A stretch of DNA of 13,864 nt from Paludibacter sp. (GTDB lineage: Bacteria; Bacteroidota; Bacteroidia; Bacteroidales; Paludibacteraceae): assembly GCA_028705705.1 (NCBI GenBank), contig JAQWCZ010000022.1, forward strand, positions 1-13,864, written 5' to 3'. Under the pieces are notes generated by a model. It saw nothing but the letters and a program-made list of their open reading frames with translations. It did no database searches and was not told the DNA's origin. Position 1 is the first letter of the stretch. The number at the start of each line of letters is the position of its first letter. Positions 7,236 through 13,864 of this stretch are shown piece after piece. The translations under genes were made by a program, and so were the position numbers.

Positions 7236-7741
7236 GTTCTTTCCTCTACTTGTTTTGATTCTTTTATTAGTTGATCCCTGATTTTTTGTCTCGCTCTGGA
7301 TAAATTTACACATACCGCATTTTCACTGATACCTGTCACAAAAGATATATCTTTCATTTCCATTCCTTCTACATCACGCATCCTGATAATTGTTCGTTGT
7401 AATTCAGGTAAATTATCAATCATATAACAGACATTTTTTGCCATGTCTTTTTGTTCTGTATGTTGATAAGGAGTTAAACCATCGTAAATAATATCAATCG
7501 GTAACTCATTTTTCTCACGTTTTTGCCTTATCACATCCAGACACTGATTCCTCATCGAACGCATCAAGAATGCAGGTAAATTATCTACCTGTTTTAGCTG
7601 AGCTCTTTTTTCCCACAATTTCAAATTCAAATCCTGAACAGCATCGCGCGCAGCATCCTCGTTTCGTAAAATTGATTTAGCGAGACGGAAAAGTTTATCT
7701 GAAAGGGTTAGTATTTGATTTGCAAATTGGGTTTTCTCCAT
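7223..7741 (-). CDS. RNA polymerase ECF-type sigma factor (sigma-70 family)
   Basis: A 172-aa protein with only regions 2 and 4, as in ECF sigma factors. Region 2 covers about 9-75 (LFRLAKSILRNEDAARDAVQ, LKLWEKR, FLMRSMRNQCLDVIRQKR, which matches the core-binding and -10 recognition helices). Region 4 covers about 104-158 (LPELQRTIIRMRDVEGMEMK, then ISENAVCVNLSRARQKIR as the HTH for -35 recognition). It would direct RNA polymerase to a small set of promoters. It overlaps the downstream membrane-protein gene by 13 bases, consistent with a sigma/regulator pair, and is transcribed away from the AraC-type gene at 8000. The 258-base upstream gap leaves room for autoregulation. Confidence 0.92.
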   Translation of the reverse strand: MEKTQFANQILTLSDKLFRLAKSILRNEDAARDAVQDLNLKLWEKRAQLKQVDNLPAFLMRSMRNQCLDVIRQKREKNELPIDIIYDGLTPYQHTEQKDMAKNVCYMIDNLPELQRTIIRMRDVEGMEMKDISFVTGISENAVCVNLSRARQKIRDQLIKESKQVEERTWTS

Positions 7742-7901
7742 ACATATTTAATGACGAACATAATTATTATTTCTTACATCTCCATTCAATTTATTTTTTA
7801 TTTCGTTTGAATGTTAATTTACAATTACTCAATTTGTAAAAAAAGATACGCAATAAGTAAAATAATGTAATTCTCAGGTGTATAAAAACAAGGATTTGAC
7901 A

Positions 7902-7909
7902 CAAATGTA
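7902..7909 (-). promoter_or_regulatory. Possible -7 element for the sigma factor operon
   Basis: On the minus strand this reads TACATTTG, an exact TAnnTTTG match, about 160 bases upstream of the sigma start. No good -33 element is seen at the usual spacing. It lies one base from a plus-strand TAnnTTTG match, so both directions could compete. Confidence 0.3.
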
Positions 7910-7910
7910 T

Positions 7911-7918
7911 TATTTTTG
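7911..7918 (+). promoter_or_regulatory. Possible -7 element for the AraC-type regulator gene
   Basis: TATTTTTG is an exact TAnnTTTG match on the plus strand, 81 bases before the ATG at 8000, implying a leader of about 75 bases. The only TTTG nearby (7895-7898) is too close to be the -33 element. The surrounding 258-base intergenic region is very AT-rich and holds no gene. Confidence 0.35.
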
Positions 7919-7999
7919 CGCAAGAAAAATAAGGAATAGACGTCTTTTTTGTTTGTTTTTTTATAAATCTTATTTTAATAACTGTAAAATTATCTTGTT

Positions 8000-8527
8000 A
8001 TGTTACATCCAGGTCTGATTACAATAGCCTTAACATTAGTTTGTAGTTTTGTTTTGCTTATCTTGCAGAAACGGAAGAAAAAAGCAAAATTTATTCATTT
8101 GATTAGCAATACAGAAGCACCCTCTTCAAGACCAAATATCGAACAACTTCGTGAAATTGCTGAAAAGCTTGACTATATACTGACCAACCAAAAAATGTAT
8201 ACAAATCCTGAACTTTCAATACACGACCTTGCGGCAATAATAGGCACAAATCGTTCCTATGTATCATCCTCTATCAACATCTTCTATAATCAAAATTTTT
8301 GCTCTTACATTAACCAATATAGGTTAAATGCTTTAAAGGAAACGATTGAAGAAGAAAATTATTTTACACAGAAAGAACTTGCTGTAAAATGCGGATTCGG
8401 CTCAATTGATACGATGAAAAGAACAGTGAAACAAAAGACCGGTTTAACTATTAAAGAGTGGAAAGAACAGCTCATTCATGGAAAATTTGAGATTGACACC
8501 AATGAATTCAGAAAAATTAAAAACTAA
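8000..8527 (+). CDS. Short membrane-anchored AraC-family transcriptional regulator
   Basis: The 175-aa product begins with one hydrophobic helix (about 5-22, ITIALTLVCSFVLLIL), followed by a positive stretch (QKRKKKAK, 23-30) that should keep the rest in the cytoplasm. The C-terminal ~110 residues are an AraC-type double helix-turn-helix: first HTH about 71-95 (ELSIHDLAAIIGTNRSYVSS), linker QNFCSYINQYRLNALKE, second HTH about 123-148 (TQKELAVKCGFGSIDTMKRT). Bacteroidetes have larger relatives with TPR or multi-TM sensor parts before such an HTH; here almost no extracytoplasmic part remains, so a sensor must be absent or supplied by a partner. It is divergent from the ECF sigma operon. Whether this is a natural short form or a decayed sensor regulator is unclear. 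Confidence 0.8.
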   Translation: MLHPGLITIALTLVCSFVLLILQKRKKKAKFIHLISNTEAPSSRPNIEQLREIAEKLDYILTNQKMYTNPELSIHDLAAIIGTNRSYVSSSINIFYNQNFCSYINQYRLNALKETIEEENYFTQKELAVKCGFGSIDTMKRTVKQKTGLTIKEWKEQLIHGKFEIDTNEFRKIKN

Positions 8528-8588
8528 CCTTCTTTTGTTATTTTGTCTTACTGTTCCCTAAGATTTGAAGTCAAGATATCATATATCA

Positions 8589-8620
8589 ATTGTAAATGCC
8601 CCAATATTATATTACTTTTG
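8589..8620 (+). promoter_or_regulatory. purD: Bacteroidetes-type promoter of purD
   Basis: TACTTTTG at 8613-8620 matches TAnnTTTG exactly, and ATTG at 8589-8592 is a 3/4 match to the -33 TTTG at 20-base spacing. The start would fall about 18 bases before the ATG at 8645. No hairpin is seen in the gap after the AraC-type gene. Confidence 0.6.
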
Positions 8621-8644
8621 TGTGCATAAATACAAAAAATTGAA

Positions 8645-9925
8645 ATGAATATACTTCTACTTGGTTCCGGAGGTCGTGAACATGCACTCGCGTGGAAAAT
8701 TGCTCAGAGTACTGACTTAAATCATTTATATATTGCTCCGGGAAATCCGGGGACTGCTTCTGTCGGCACAAATATACCTGTTGCAACGGATGATTTTCCA
8801 ACGTTAAAGAAAGTTGTATTGGAATATGCAATTGATATGGTGGTGGTTGGACCGGAAGACCCATTGGTTAAAGGAGTTGTTGACTATTTTAGAAATGATG
8901 AAGATTTGAGAGAAATTCCGGTAATTGGTCCGGATAAAACAGGTGCTCAGCTTGAAGGTAGTAAAGATTTCTCTAAGAAATTCATGTTACGTCATCATGT
9001 CCCGACAGCAAAATACATGAGTGTTACCGGGAAAAACCTGCAGGCAGGAATTGAATTTCTGAAGACCATGCAGGCGCCTTATGTGTTGAAAGCAGATGGA
9101 CTGGCTGCCGGTAAAGGCGTGTTGATCTTGAATGACCTGGATGAAACGATTTCTGAATTGAAAAATATGCTTGATGGAAAATTCGGCGCTGCCAGTAAAA
9201 CAGTGGTAATTGAAGAGTTTCTTTCCGGAATTGAATGTTCTGTGTTTGTGATTACTGATGGGAAGCATTATCAGATTTTACCGGAAGCAAAAGATTACAA
9301 ACGTATCGGAGAAGGTGATAAAGGTCTGAATACCGGTGGTATGGGGGCCGTTTCTCCGGTTCCTTTTGCTGATGATGTGTTTATGCAAAAGGTCGAAGAT
9401 CGCATCATTAAACCTACGGTTGCAGGACTATATAGCGAAGGAATTATCTACAAAGGATTCATTTTCTTCGGACTGATAAAAGTAGGTAATGAACCTTATG
9501 TAATCGAGTATAATGCCCGCATGGGTGATCCGGAAACAGAAGTGGTTATGTTGCGACTGAAAACAGATTTGGTGGATTTACTTAAAGGAGTTGCAGCAGG
9601 CAATCTGGATGAAAAATCAGTTGAATTTGATGAACGTGCTGCCGTAACTGTGATGTTGGTTTCGGGTGGTTATCCGGAAGTGTATGAAAAAGGAAAAGTA
9701 ATTTCAGGATTGGATAAAATTCAAGGAAGCGTTATCTTCCATGCTGGTACTGCTATAAAAGACGGGAACTTAGTTACTTCAGGAGGACGGGTAATGGCAA
9801 TCAGTTCATACGGAAAGACGAAAGAGGAAGCGCTCGCACAATCTTTTAAAAATGCAAATTTAGTCGAATTTGAAAAGAAATATTTCAGATCAGACATTGG
9901 TTTTGATTTAAAAACAAAAAGCTGA
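8645..9925 (+). CDS. purD: Phosphoribosylamine--glycine ligase (GAR synthetase) PurD
   Basis: PurD joins glycine to 5-phosphoribosylamine using ATP, the second step of de novo purine synthesis, in the cytosol. The 426-aa length is standard. The N-domain starts with [17 protein letters not shown] (2-18) and contains VVVGPEDPL (66-74) and [16 protein letters not shown] (94-109). The ATP-grasp core shows [14 protein letters not shown] (148-161), [14 protein letters not shown] (188-201), [14 protein letters not shown] (228-241) and [13 protein letters not shown] (288-300, metal-binding). The C-domain (about 325-426) includes [11 protein letters not shown]. All motifs are intact. It has its own promoter and its stop lies 3 bases before the response-regulator start, so the two are probably cotranscribed. 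Confidence 0.97.
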   Translation: MNILLLGSGGREHALAWKIAQSTDLNHLYIAPGNPGTASVGTNIPVATDDFPTLKKVVLEYAIDMVVVGPEDPLVKGVVDYFRNDEDLREIPVIGPDKTGAQLEGSKDFSKKFMLRHHVPTAKYMSVTGKNLQAGIEFLKTMQAPYVLKADGLAAGKGVLILNDLDETISELKNMLDGKFGAASKTVVIEEFLSGIECSVFVITDGKHYQILPEAKDYKRIGEGDKGLNTGGMGAVSPVPFADDVFMQKVEDRIIKPTVAGLYSEGIIYKGFIFFGLIKVGNEPYVIEYNARMGDPETEVVMLRLKTDLVDLLKGVAAGNLDEKSVEFDERAAVTVMLVSGGYPEVYEKGKVISGLDKIQGSVIFHAGTAIKDGNLVTSGGRVMAISSYGKTKEEALAQSFKNANLVEFEKKYFRSDIGFDLKTKS

Positions 9926-9928
9926 ATC

Positions 9929-11080
9929 ATGGCAAAAATATTAATCATTGACGACGAACGAAGCATCCGAAATACCCTGAAGGATATCCTGGAATTTGAA
10001 AAACATCAGGTGCTGTTGGCTGAAAATGGAAAGCAGGGACTCGATATTGCCTGTAACCAGTTGTTTGATGTCATTTTTTCAGACATCAAGATGCCCGAAA
10101 TGGATGGAATAGAATTGCTTACAGCCTTGAAAGAAAAAGAAGTAGAAGCGCCTGTGGTGATGATATCCGGACATGGGAACATCGAAACAGCAGTGGAATG
10201 CATCAAAAAAGGTGCTTTTGATTTTATTGAAAAACCCATCGATCTGAATCGGCTTCTGATTACTGTAAGAAATGCGTTGGATAAAAGTACGCTGGTCACC
10301 GAAACGAAGATGCTGAAAAAAAAGGTAGCTACGAAACACCAAATGATTGGACAATCTCCTGCCATTCAGAAGGTACGAGAAATGATCGATCGGGTAGCAC
10401 CAACAGATGCACGTGTGCTGATTACCGGTTCGAACGGTACCGGGAAAGAGGTTGTGGCTCGCTTGCTTTATGAGAAAAGTAACCGTGCAAATTCTCCTTT
10501 TGTTGAGGTGAACTGTGCGGCTATCCCATCAGAACTCATTGAAAGTGAGTTGTTCGGACATGAAAAAGGTTCATTTACATCAGCCATAAAACAGCGCATC
10601 GGTAAGTTTGAACAGGCTGATGGAGGGACTATCTTTCTGGACGAGATTGGAGATATGAGTCTGTCAGCACAAACGAAAGTACTTCGTGTGTTGCAGGAAA
10701 ACGAGTTGACACGTGTGGGAAGTGATAAAAGTATCAAAGTAAATGTGCGGGTCTTTGCGGCAACGAATAAAAATTTAAAAACTGAAATTGAGAAAGGAAA
10801 TTTTCGGGAAGATTTATATCACCGGCTGAATGTCATCCCGATTCATGTGCCGGACCTGGAAGAAAGAAAAGAAGATATCCCCTTGCTGGTTGAGCATTTT
10901 ACTGAACAGATATGTGCTGAGCAGGGCACTCAACTGAAAAATATCGAGGACAATGCAGTTGACTTGTTGCAACAAAAAAGCTGGAACGGGAACATTCGGG
11001 AACTGAGAAATGTTATAGAACGACTGATTATCCTTGGGGGTAATCCGATTACGAAAGAGGATGTGAATTTATTTGCCTGA
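9929..11080 (+). CDS. NtrC-like sigma-54-type response regulator lacking a DNA-binding domain
   Basis: This 383-aa protein has a receiver domain (about 1-120: Asp9, phospho-acceptor Asp52 in SDIKMPEMDG, Ser80, Lys102 in EKP) and an AAA+ domain (about 138-383). Walker A is GSNGTGKE (167-174), Walker B GGTIFLDEIGD (232-242), the Arg-finger region FREDLYHRLNV (292-302) and sensor II GNIRELRNVIERL (354-366). The sigma-54-contacting loop, normally GAFTGA, reads GSFTSA (214-219). The protein ends just after the AAA+ domain (EDVNLFA), with no Fis-type HTH; relatives are usually about 450 aa. It may act without specific DNA binding. No histidine kinase is encoded in the window. It sits 3 bases after purD. 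Confidence 0.92.
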   Translation: MAKILIIDDERSIRNTLKDILEFEKHQVLLAENGKQGLDIACNQLFDVIFSDIKMPEMDGIELLTALKEKEVEAPVVMISGHGNIETAVECIKKGAFDFIEKPIDLNRLLITVRNALDKSTLVTETKMLKKKVATKHQMIGQSPAIQKVREMIDRVAPTDARVLITGSNGTGKEVVARLLYEKSNRANSPFVEVNCAAIPSELIESELFGHEKGSFTSAIKQRIGKFEQADGGTIFLDEIGDMSLSAQTKVLRVLQENELTRVGSDKSIKVNVRVFAATNKNLKTEIEKGNFREDLYHRLNVIPIHVPDLEERKEDIPLLVEHFTEQICAEQGTQLKNIEDNAVDLLQQKSWNGNIRELRNVIERLIILGGNPITKEDVNLFA

Positions 11081-11121
11081 TATAATATTGCAGGATTTGA
11101 TAATTATAAAACTAAAAATCC

Positions 11122-11571
11122 ATGAAACCCTTTAATGAACTTAAAATTGCTTTCTGCAGCGACCATGCAGGATATGAACTGAAACTCAAATTAATTGATT
11201 ACATCCATTCGAAAAACGTGAAAGAGCTGAAAGATTTCGGAGCTTATTCTGCAGAAAGTTCTGATTATCCGGATTATGCTCATCCTATGGCTTCTGCAGT
11301 GGAGCAGCAAGAGTTTGATTTTGGCATTTCAATCTGTGGTAGTGGGAATGGGATTAGTATGACGGTTAACAAACACGCCGGTATTCGTGCGGCTTTATGC
11401 TGGGCACCCGAAATCGCTAGGCTTGCCCGTTTGCACAATAATGCCAACGTGCTTTCATTGCCTGCCCGCTTTATATCTGTTGAAGAGGCTTGTGAGATGG
11501 TAGATGTGTTTTTCTCTACTGATTTTGAGGGGGGAAGACACCAAAGACGAATCGATAAAATTTCATGCTGA
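11122..11571 (+). CDS. rpiB: Ribose 5-phosphate isomerase B
   Basis: RpiB interconverts ribulose 5-phosphate and ribose 5-phosphate in the non-oxidative pentose phosphate pathway. The 149-aa protein matches the RpiB/LacAB fold: FCSDHAGYELK (11-21), SSDYPDYAHPMA (46-57), ICGSGNGISM (71-80) with the catalytic-type Cys72, AALCWAPEIARLARLHNNANVL (90-111) and GGRHQRRID (137-145). The LacA and LacB sugar-phosphate isomerase subunits are the main alternatives, but nothing nearby suggests galactose metabolism. It lies 41 bases after the response regulator, and its stop overlaps the thiL start. Confidence 0.93.
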   Translation: MKPFNELKIAFCSDHAGYELKLKLIDYIHSKNVKELKDFGAYSAESSDYPDYAHPMASAVEQQEFDFGISICGSGNGISMTVNKHAGIRAALCWAPEIARLARLHNNANVLSLPARFISVEEACEMVDVFFSTDFEGGRHQRRIDKISC

Positions 11572-12596
11572 TGCAAAGAACAGAAATATCAACTTTAGGG
11601 GAATTTGGGCTGATTAAACACCTGACGGAAAAGTTTAAGATTAATAATCCATCCACTTTAAAAGGGGTGGGAGATGATGCGGCAGTGTTGGACTACAAGG
11701 ACAAGCAAGTGCTCGTTACCACTGATTTATTACTGGAGGGGATTCATTTCGATTTGGTATATACTCCGCTAAAACACTTGGGCTATAAAGCTGCGGTGGT
11801 TAATTTTTCCGATATTTACGCGATGAACGGTCAGCCGAAACAAATTACGGTTTCTATCGGGGTTTCGAAACGGTTTTCAGTTGAAGATTTGACTCAGATA
11901 TATGATGGAATTGAATTGGCTTGTCAGCATTATGGAGTTGATTTGGTAGGCGGCGACACTTCCGCATCGCTGACTGGTTTAACCATCAGCATCACTTGTA
12001 TTGGCGAAGGAGAAAAGGATAAAGTAGTATATCGAAATGGTGCAAAAGCGAATGATCTGATTTGTGTGTCGGGAGATTTGGGATCTGCTTATATGGGTCT
12101 GCAATTGCTTGAAAGGGAGAAGGTTGTATTTACAGCCAATGCTGAATCGCAACCTGACTTTGAGGGGAAGGATTATATCCTACAACGGCAATTGAAACCC
12201 GAAGCGCGAAGAGACATCGTTCAGGCTCTTGCAGAAAAGGGAATTGTACCCACAGCAATGATGGATATTTCTGACGGACTTTCATCTGAGTTGATTCACA
12301 TTTGTACCCAAAGTAATGCCGGATGTAGGATCTACGAAGATAAGATTCCAATTAATTATCAAGCTGTTGTAATGGCAGAGGAATTAAACATGAGCATTGT
12401 TACAGCGGCTTTAAATGGTGGCGAGGATTATGAACTGCTTTTCACCGCATCAATTGATGATTACGAAAAAATTATCACTATGGAAGGAGTTGGTATTGTA
12501 GGTCATATAACTAAACCGGAACTTGGATTGAACCTTGTCGGTCGTGAAGGGGAAGAAATTGCCCTGAAAGCGCAGGGCTGGAATTCACTTAAATGA
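11571..12596 (+). CDS. thiL: Thiamine-monophosphate kinase
   Basis: ThiL phosphorylates thiamine monophosphate to the active cofactor thiamine diphosphate. The PurM-like fold shows LGEFGLIKHL (9-18), GVGDDAAVLDY (32-42), TTDLLLEGIHFD (50-61), NFSDIYAMNGQPK (78-90), LVGGDTSAS (125-133), VSGDLGSAY (166-174), MMDISDGLSSEL and NGGEDYELLFT. I chose the ATG at 11571, which overlaps the rpiB TGA by one base (TGATG) and gives 341 aa; an ATG two codons upstream (11565, 343 aa) is also possible. The overlap implies translational coupling to rpiB. No other thi gene is in the window. The gene ends exactly where the opposite-strand pssA gene ends. Confidence 0.95.
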   Translation: MQRTEISTLGEFGLIKHLTEKFKINNPSTLKGVGDDAAVLDYKDKQVLVTTDLLLEGIHFDLVYTPLKHLGYKAAVVNFSDIYAMNGQPKQITVSIGVSKRFSVEDLTQIYDGIELACQHYGVDLVGGDTSASLTGLTISITCIGEGEKDKVVYRNGAKANDLICVSGDLGSAYMGLQLLEREKVVFTANAESQPDFEGKDYILQRQLKPEARRDIVQALAEKGIVPTAMMDISDGLSSELIHICTQSNAGCRIYEDKIPINYQAVVMAEELNMSIVTAALNGGEDYELLFTASIDDYEKIITMEGVGIVGHITKPELGLNLVGREGEEIALKAQGWNSLK

Positions 12597-13271
12597 TTAT
12601 TTCAGGAAGGGATATAATATTGCTGATGTCAGTATGTACCACCCGATAATCGGCGCAAAAGCATTTAATCCAAATACAATCAACAATGCAATGCATCCTC
12701 CCAGAAATATGTATTGCATTTTGTTTTCAGCCCATCGTAGATCCTTGAACTTTAGAGAAAACATCGGAAGTTTCGATACAAGCAATGCACTCAAGACTAA
12801 AGTTAAAACAAGCACTATCCAGGAGTTTTCAGTTAACCATCCGGAGCAAGAATAGCCCATTCCTGCCCAGAAAATAGCATTGGCAGGGGTCGGTAATCCG
12901 ATAAAAGAAGCTGTTTGATTTTCATCAATATTGAATTTTGCCAATCTTAATGCTGAAAATACAGGAATGATAAATCCGGCGAATTTTACCCATTCAGGAT
13001 ATACACTTTGTTCGAGCAACGAAAACACGATTACACCCGGAGCTAAACCAAAACTGATTACATCAGCCAGTGAATCCAGTTCCTTACCCATGGGTGAATA
13101 GGCTTTTAATGCACGAGCAGCTAGTCCGTCGAAAAAATCGAACAACCCGGCAATCAGGATAGCCAAAAAGGACACCTTGAAATTACCATGAAAAGCATAA
13201 TACACCGCTATACTTCCTGAAAACAGGTTAAACATGGTAATGAAATTTGGAATATGTTTGCGTACAGTCAT
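12597..13271 (-). CDS. pssA: CDP-diacylglycerol--serine O-phosphatidyltransferase
   Basis: This membrane enzyme makes phosphatidylserine, the precursor of phosphatidylethanolamine. The CDP-alcohol phosphotransferase motif D-x2-DG-x2-AR-x8-G-x3-D-x3-D is complete: Asp45, Asp48-Gly49, Ala52-Arg53, Gly62, Asp66, Asp70. About six hydrophobic segments follow the start HIPNFITMFNLFSGS. I chose the ATG at 13271 (224 aa), one base after the dtd stop, because MTVRKHIPNF fits the family start. The frame also has an ATG at 13295 (232 aa) that would overlap dtd by 23 bases. The CAP motif is shared with PgsA, but HIPNFIT...LFSG and the length favour PssA. It is cotranscribed with dtd. Confidence 0.93.
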   Translation of the reverse strand: MTVRKHIPNFITMFNLFSGSIAVYYAFHGNFKVSFLAILIAGLFDFFDGLAARALKAYSPMGKELDSLADVISFGLAPGVIVFSLLEQSVYPEWVKFAGFIIPVFSALRLAKFNIDENQTASFIGLPTPANAIFWAGMGYSCSGWLTENSWIVLVLTLVLSALLVSKLPMFSLKFKDLRWAENKMQYIFLGGCIALLIVFGLNAFAPIIGWYILTSAILYPFLK

Positions 13272-13272
13272 C

Positions 13273-13725
13273 TTATTCTTTGTTTTTACTGTCAATAATG
13301 ATGGTTACCGGGCCATCATTTAATAAAGAAACCTGCATATCAGCCCCGAAAACGCCCGTTTGGATTTCCTTTCCCGTATTTTCTTCCAATAAAATGCAAA
13401 AATACTCATATAATGGAATGGCTTGTTCCGGTCGTGCAGCTTTGATGTAGGAAGGTCGATTCCCTTTTTTGGTTAAAGCATGGAGAGTAAACTGACTTAC
13501 AACCATAATTTCACCATTTATATCTAGGACAGAGCGATTCATCACACCATTTTCATCGTCAAAGATACGTAAATTAACTAATTTTGCAGCAAGCCAGTCG
13601 GCATCTGTTTGGTTGTCGGCCTCTTCAATGCCAAGCAGCACCAATAAACCCTTTCCGATTTCTCCATTAATTTTCCGATCAATGGTTACGGAAGCCCGGC
13701 TAACCCTTTGTATGACTATGCGCAT
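13273..13725 (-). CDS. dtd: D-aminoacyl-tRNA deacylase
   Basis: Dtd hydrolyses D-amino acids (and glycine) mischarged on tRNAs, a proofreading step in the cytosol. The 150-aa length is standard. The start MRIVIQRVSRASVTI is typical, SQFTL (77-81) is the active-site motif, NRPSYIKAARPE (89-100) follows, and the C-terminal VFGADMQVSLLNDGPVTI (125-142) carries the Gly-Pro motif that enforces D-chirality. All key motifs are present. It precedes pssA with 1 base between stop and start. No TAnnTTTG element is visible just upstream. Confidence 0.96.
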   Translation of the reverse strand: MRIVIQRVSRASVTIDRKINGEIGKGLLVLLGIEEADNQTDADWLAAKLVNLRIFDDENGVMNRSVLDINGEIMVVSQFTLHALTKKGNRPSYIKAARPEQAIPLYEYFCILLEENTGKEIQTGVFGADMQVSLLNDGPVTIIIDSKNKE

Positions 13726-13731
13726 GAAAAC

Positions 13732-13764
13732 ATTTACTATTTGCTCAGTTACAATTTACTATTT
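13732..13764. repeat. Short direct repeat upstream of dtd
   Basis: ATTTACTATTT occurs at 13732-13742 and again at 13754-13764, a 22-base period, in the AT-rich gap upstream of dtd. The 11-nt word GTAAATTGTAA found here on the minus strand also occurs in the sufB-sufC spacer. The function is unknown; it could be slippage or a site for a regulator of dtd-pssA. Confidence 0.45.
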
Positions 13765-13787
13765 TCACCAGGACACTACTAATATGT

Positions 13788-13862
13788 TTATGCTGTACCT
13801 AATTCCATTTTTAATTTTTTGGGTAATCCCACAACCACGAGATCATAAGAATGGTGGATAAG
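13788..13862 (-). other. Possible 3' end of a gene entering from beyond the window
   Basis: On the minus strand one frame is open from the window edge for 24 codons (…HSYDLVVVGLPKKLKMELG…) to a TAA at 13788-13790, 62 bases upstream of dtd. It could be the tail of an upstream gene, but 24 codons are too few to judge and I do not recognise it. Otherwise I see no gene in 13726-13864. Confidence 0.15.
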
Positions 13863-13864
13863 TT

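Noticed and set aside
2859..8597. Recurring word AATTGTAAAT in intergenic DNA (2859, 2866, 8588, and 7817 on the minus strand) as a regulator site
   Set aside because: The same word also occurs inside sufB coding sequence (2670-2679), it is AT-rich, and it is not symmetric; chance and slippage explain it well enough.
11083..11090. TAATATTG before rpiB as a promoter
   Set aside because: It matches TAnnTTTG at 7 of 8 positions but has no -33 element, and read-through from the upstream gene is enough to explain expression.
13784..13861. 25-codon plus-strand frame encoding a small hydrophobic peptide (starts MFMLYLIPFLIFWV)
   Set aside because: AT-rich DNA often gives such hydrophobic short frames; no ribosome-binding site or promoter is visible.

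Overview
The window looks like chromosomal DNA of a Bacteroidetes (probably Bacteroidales) bacterium. A secreted protein ends in a type IX secretion (T9SS) sorting domain. Several genes are preceded by the Bacteroidetes -7 element TAnnTTTG, most starts lack a clear Shine-Dalgarno, and an ECF sigma / membrane protein / DUF4252 cluster is present. No family assignment was checked against a database; all rest on motifs and remembered family knowledge.

Layout. (1) Bases 1-1024: 3' end of a secreted starch-active protein with two carbohydrate-binding-like modules and a T9SS tail. Two hairpins with nearly identical loops follow it. (2) 1269-5075: a sufBCD operon for the Fe-S scaffold complex, with a likely promoter, an upstream palindrome and a terminator after sufD. 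No sufS or sufE lies next to it. (3) 5127-8527: an AT-richer (by eye) accessory block. It holds a lipoprotein with a barrel-like C-terminus, then on the minus strand an ECF sigma factor, a single-pass membrane protein and a DUF4252 protein broken by an in-frame TGA. Divergent from these is a very short membrane-anchored AraC-type regulator. (4) 8645-12596: a metabolic run of purD, a sigma-54-type response regulator without a DNA-binding domain, rpiB and thiL. (5) 12597-13725: dtd and pssA on the minus strand, with pssA ending exactly where thiL ends. The last ~140 bases hold no convincing gene.

How the parts work together. SufB, SufC and SufD form the Fe-S assembly complex. RpiB feeds ribose 5-phosphate to PRPP, PurD acts on phosphoribosylamine made from PRPP, and the same pathway yields AIR, the precursor of the thiamine pyrimidine, whose last kinase step is ThiL. 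The 5.1-8.5 kb block is the best candidate for an uncharacterised system. I infer an envelope-associated regulatory module (ECF sigma, membrane regulator, exported DUF4252 protein) facing a second membrane-bound transcription factor, but its signal and targets cannot be read from the sequence.
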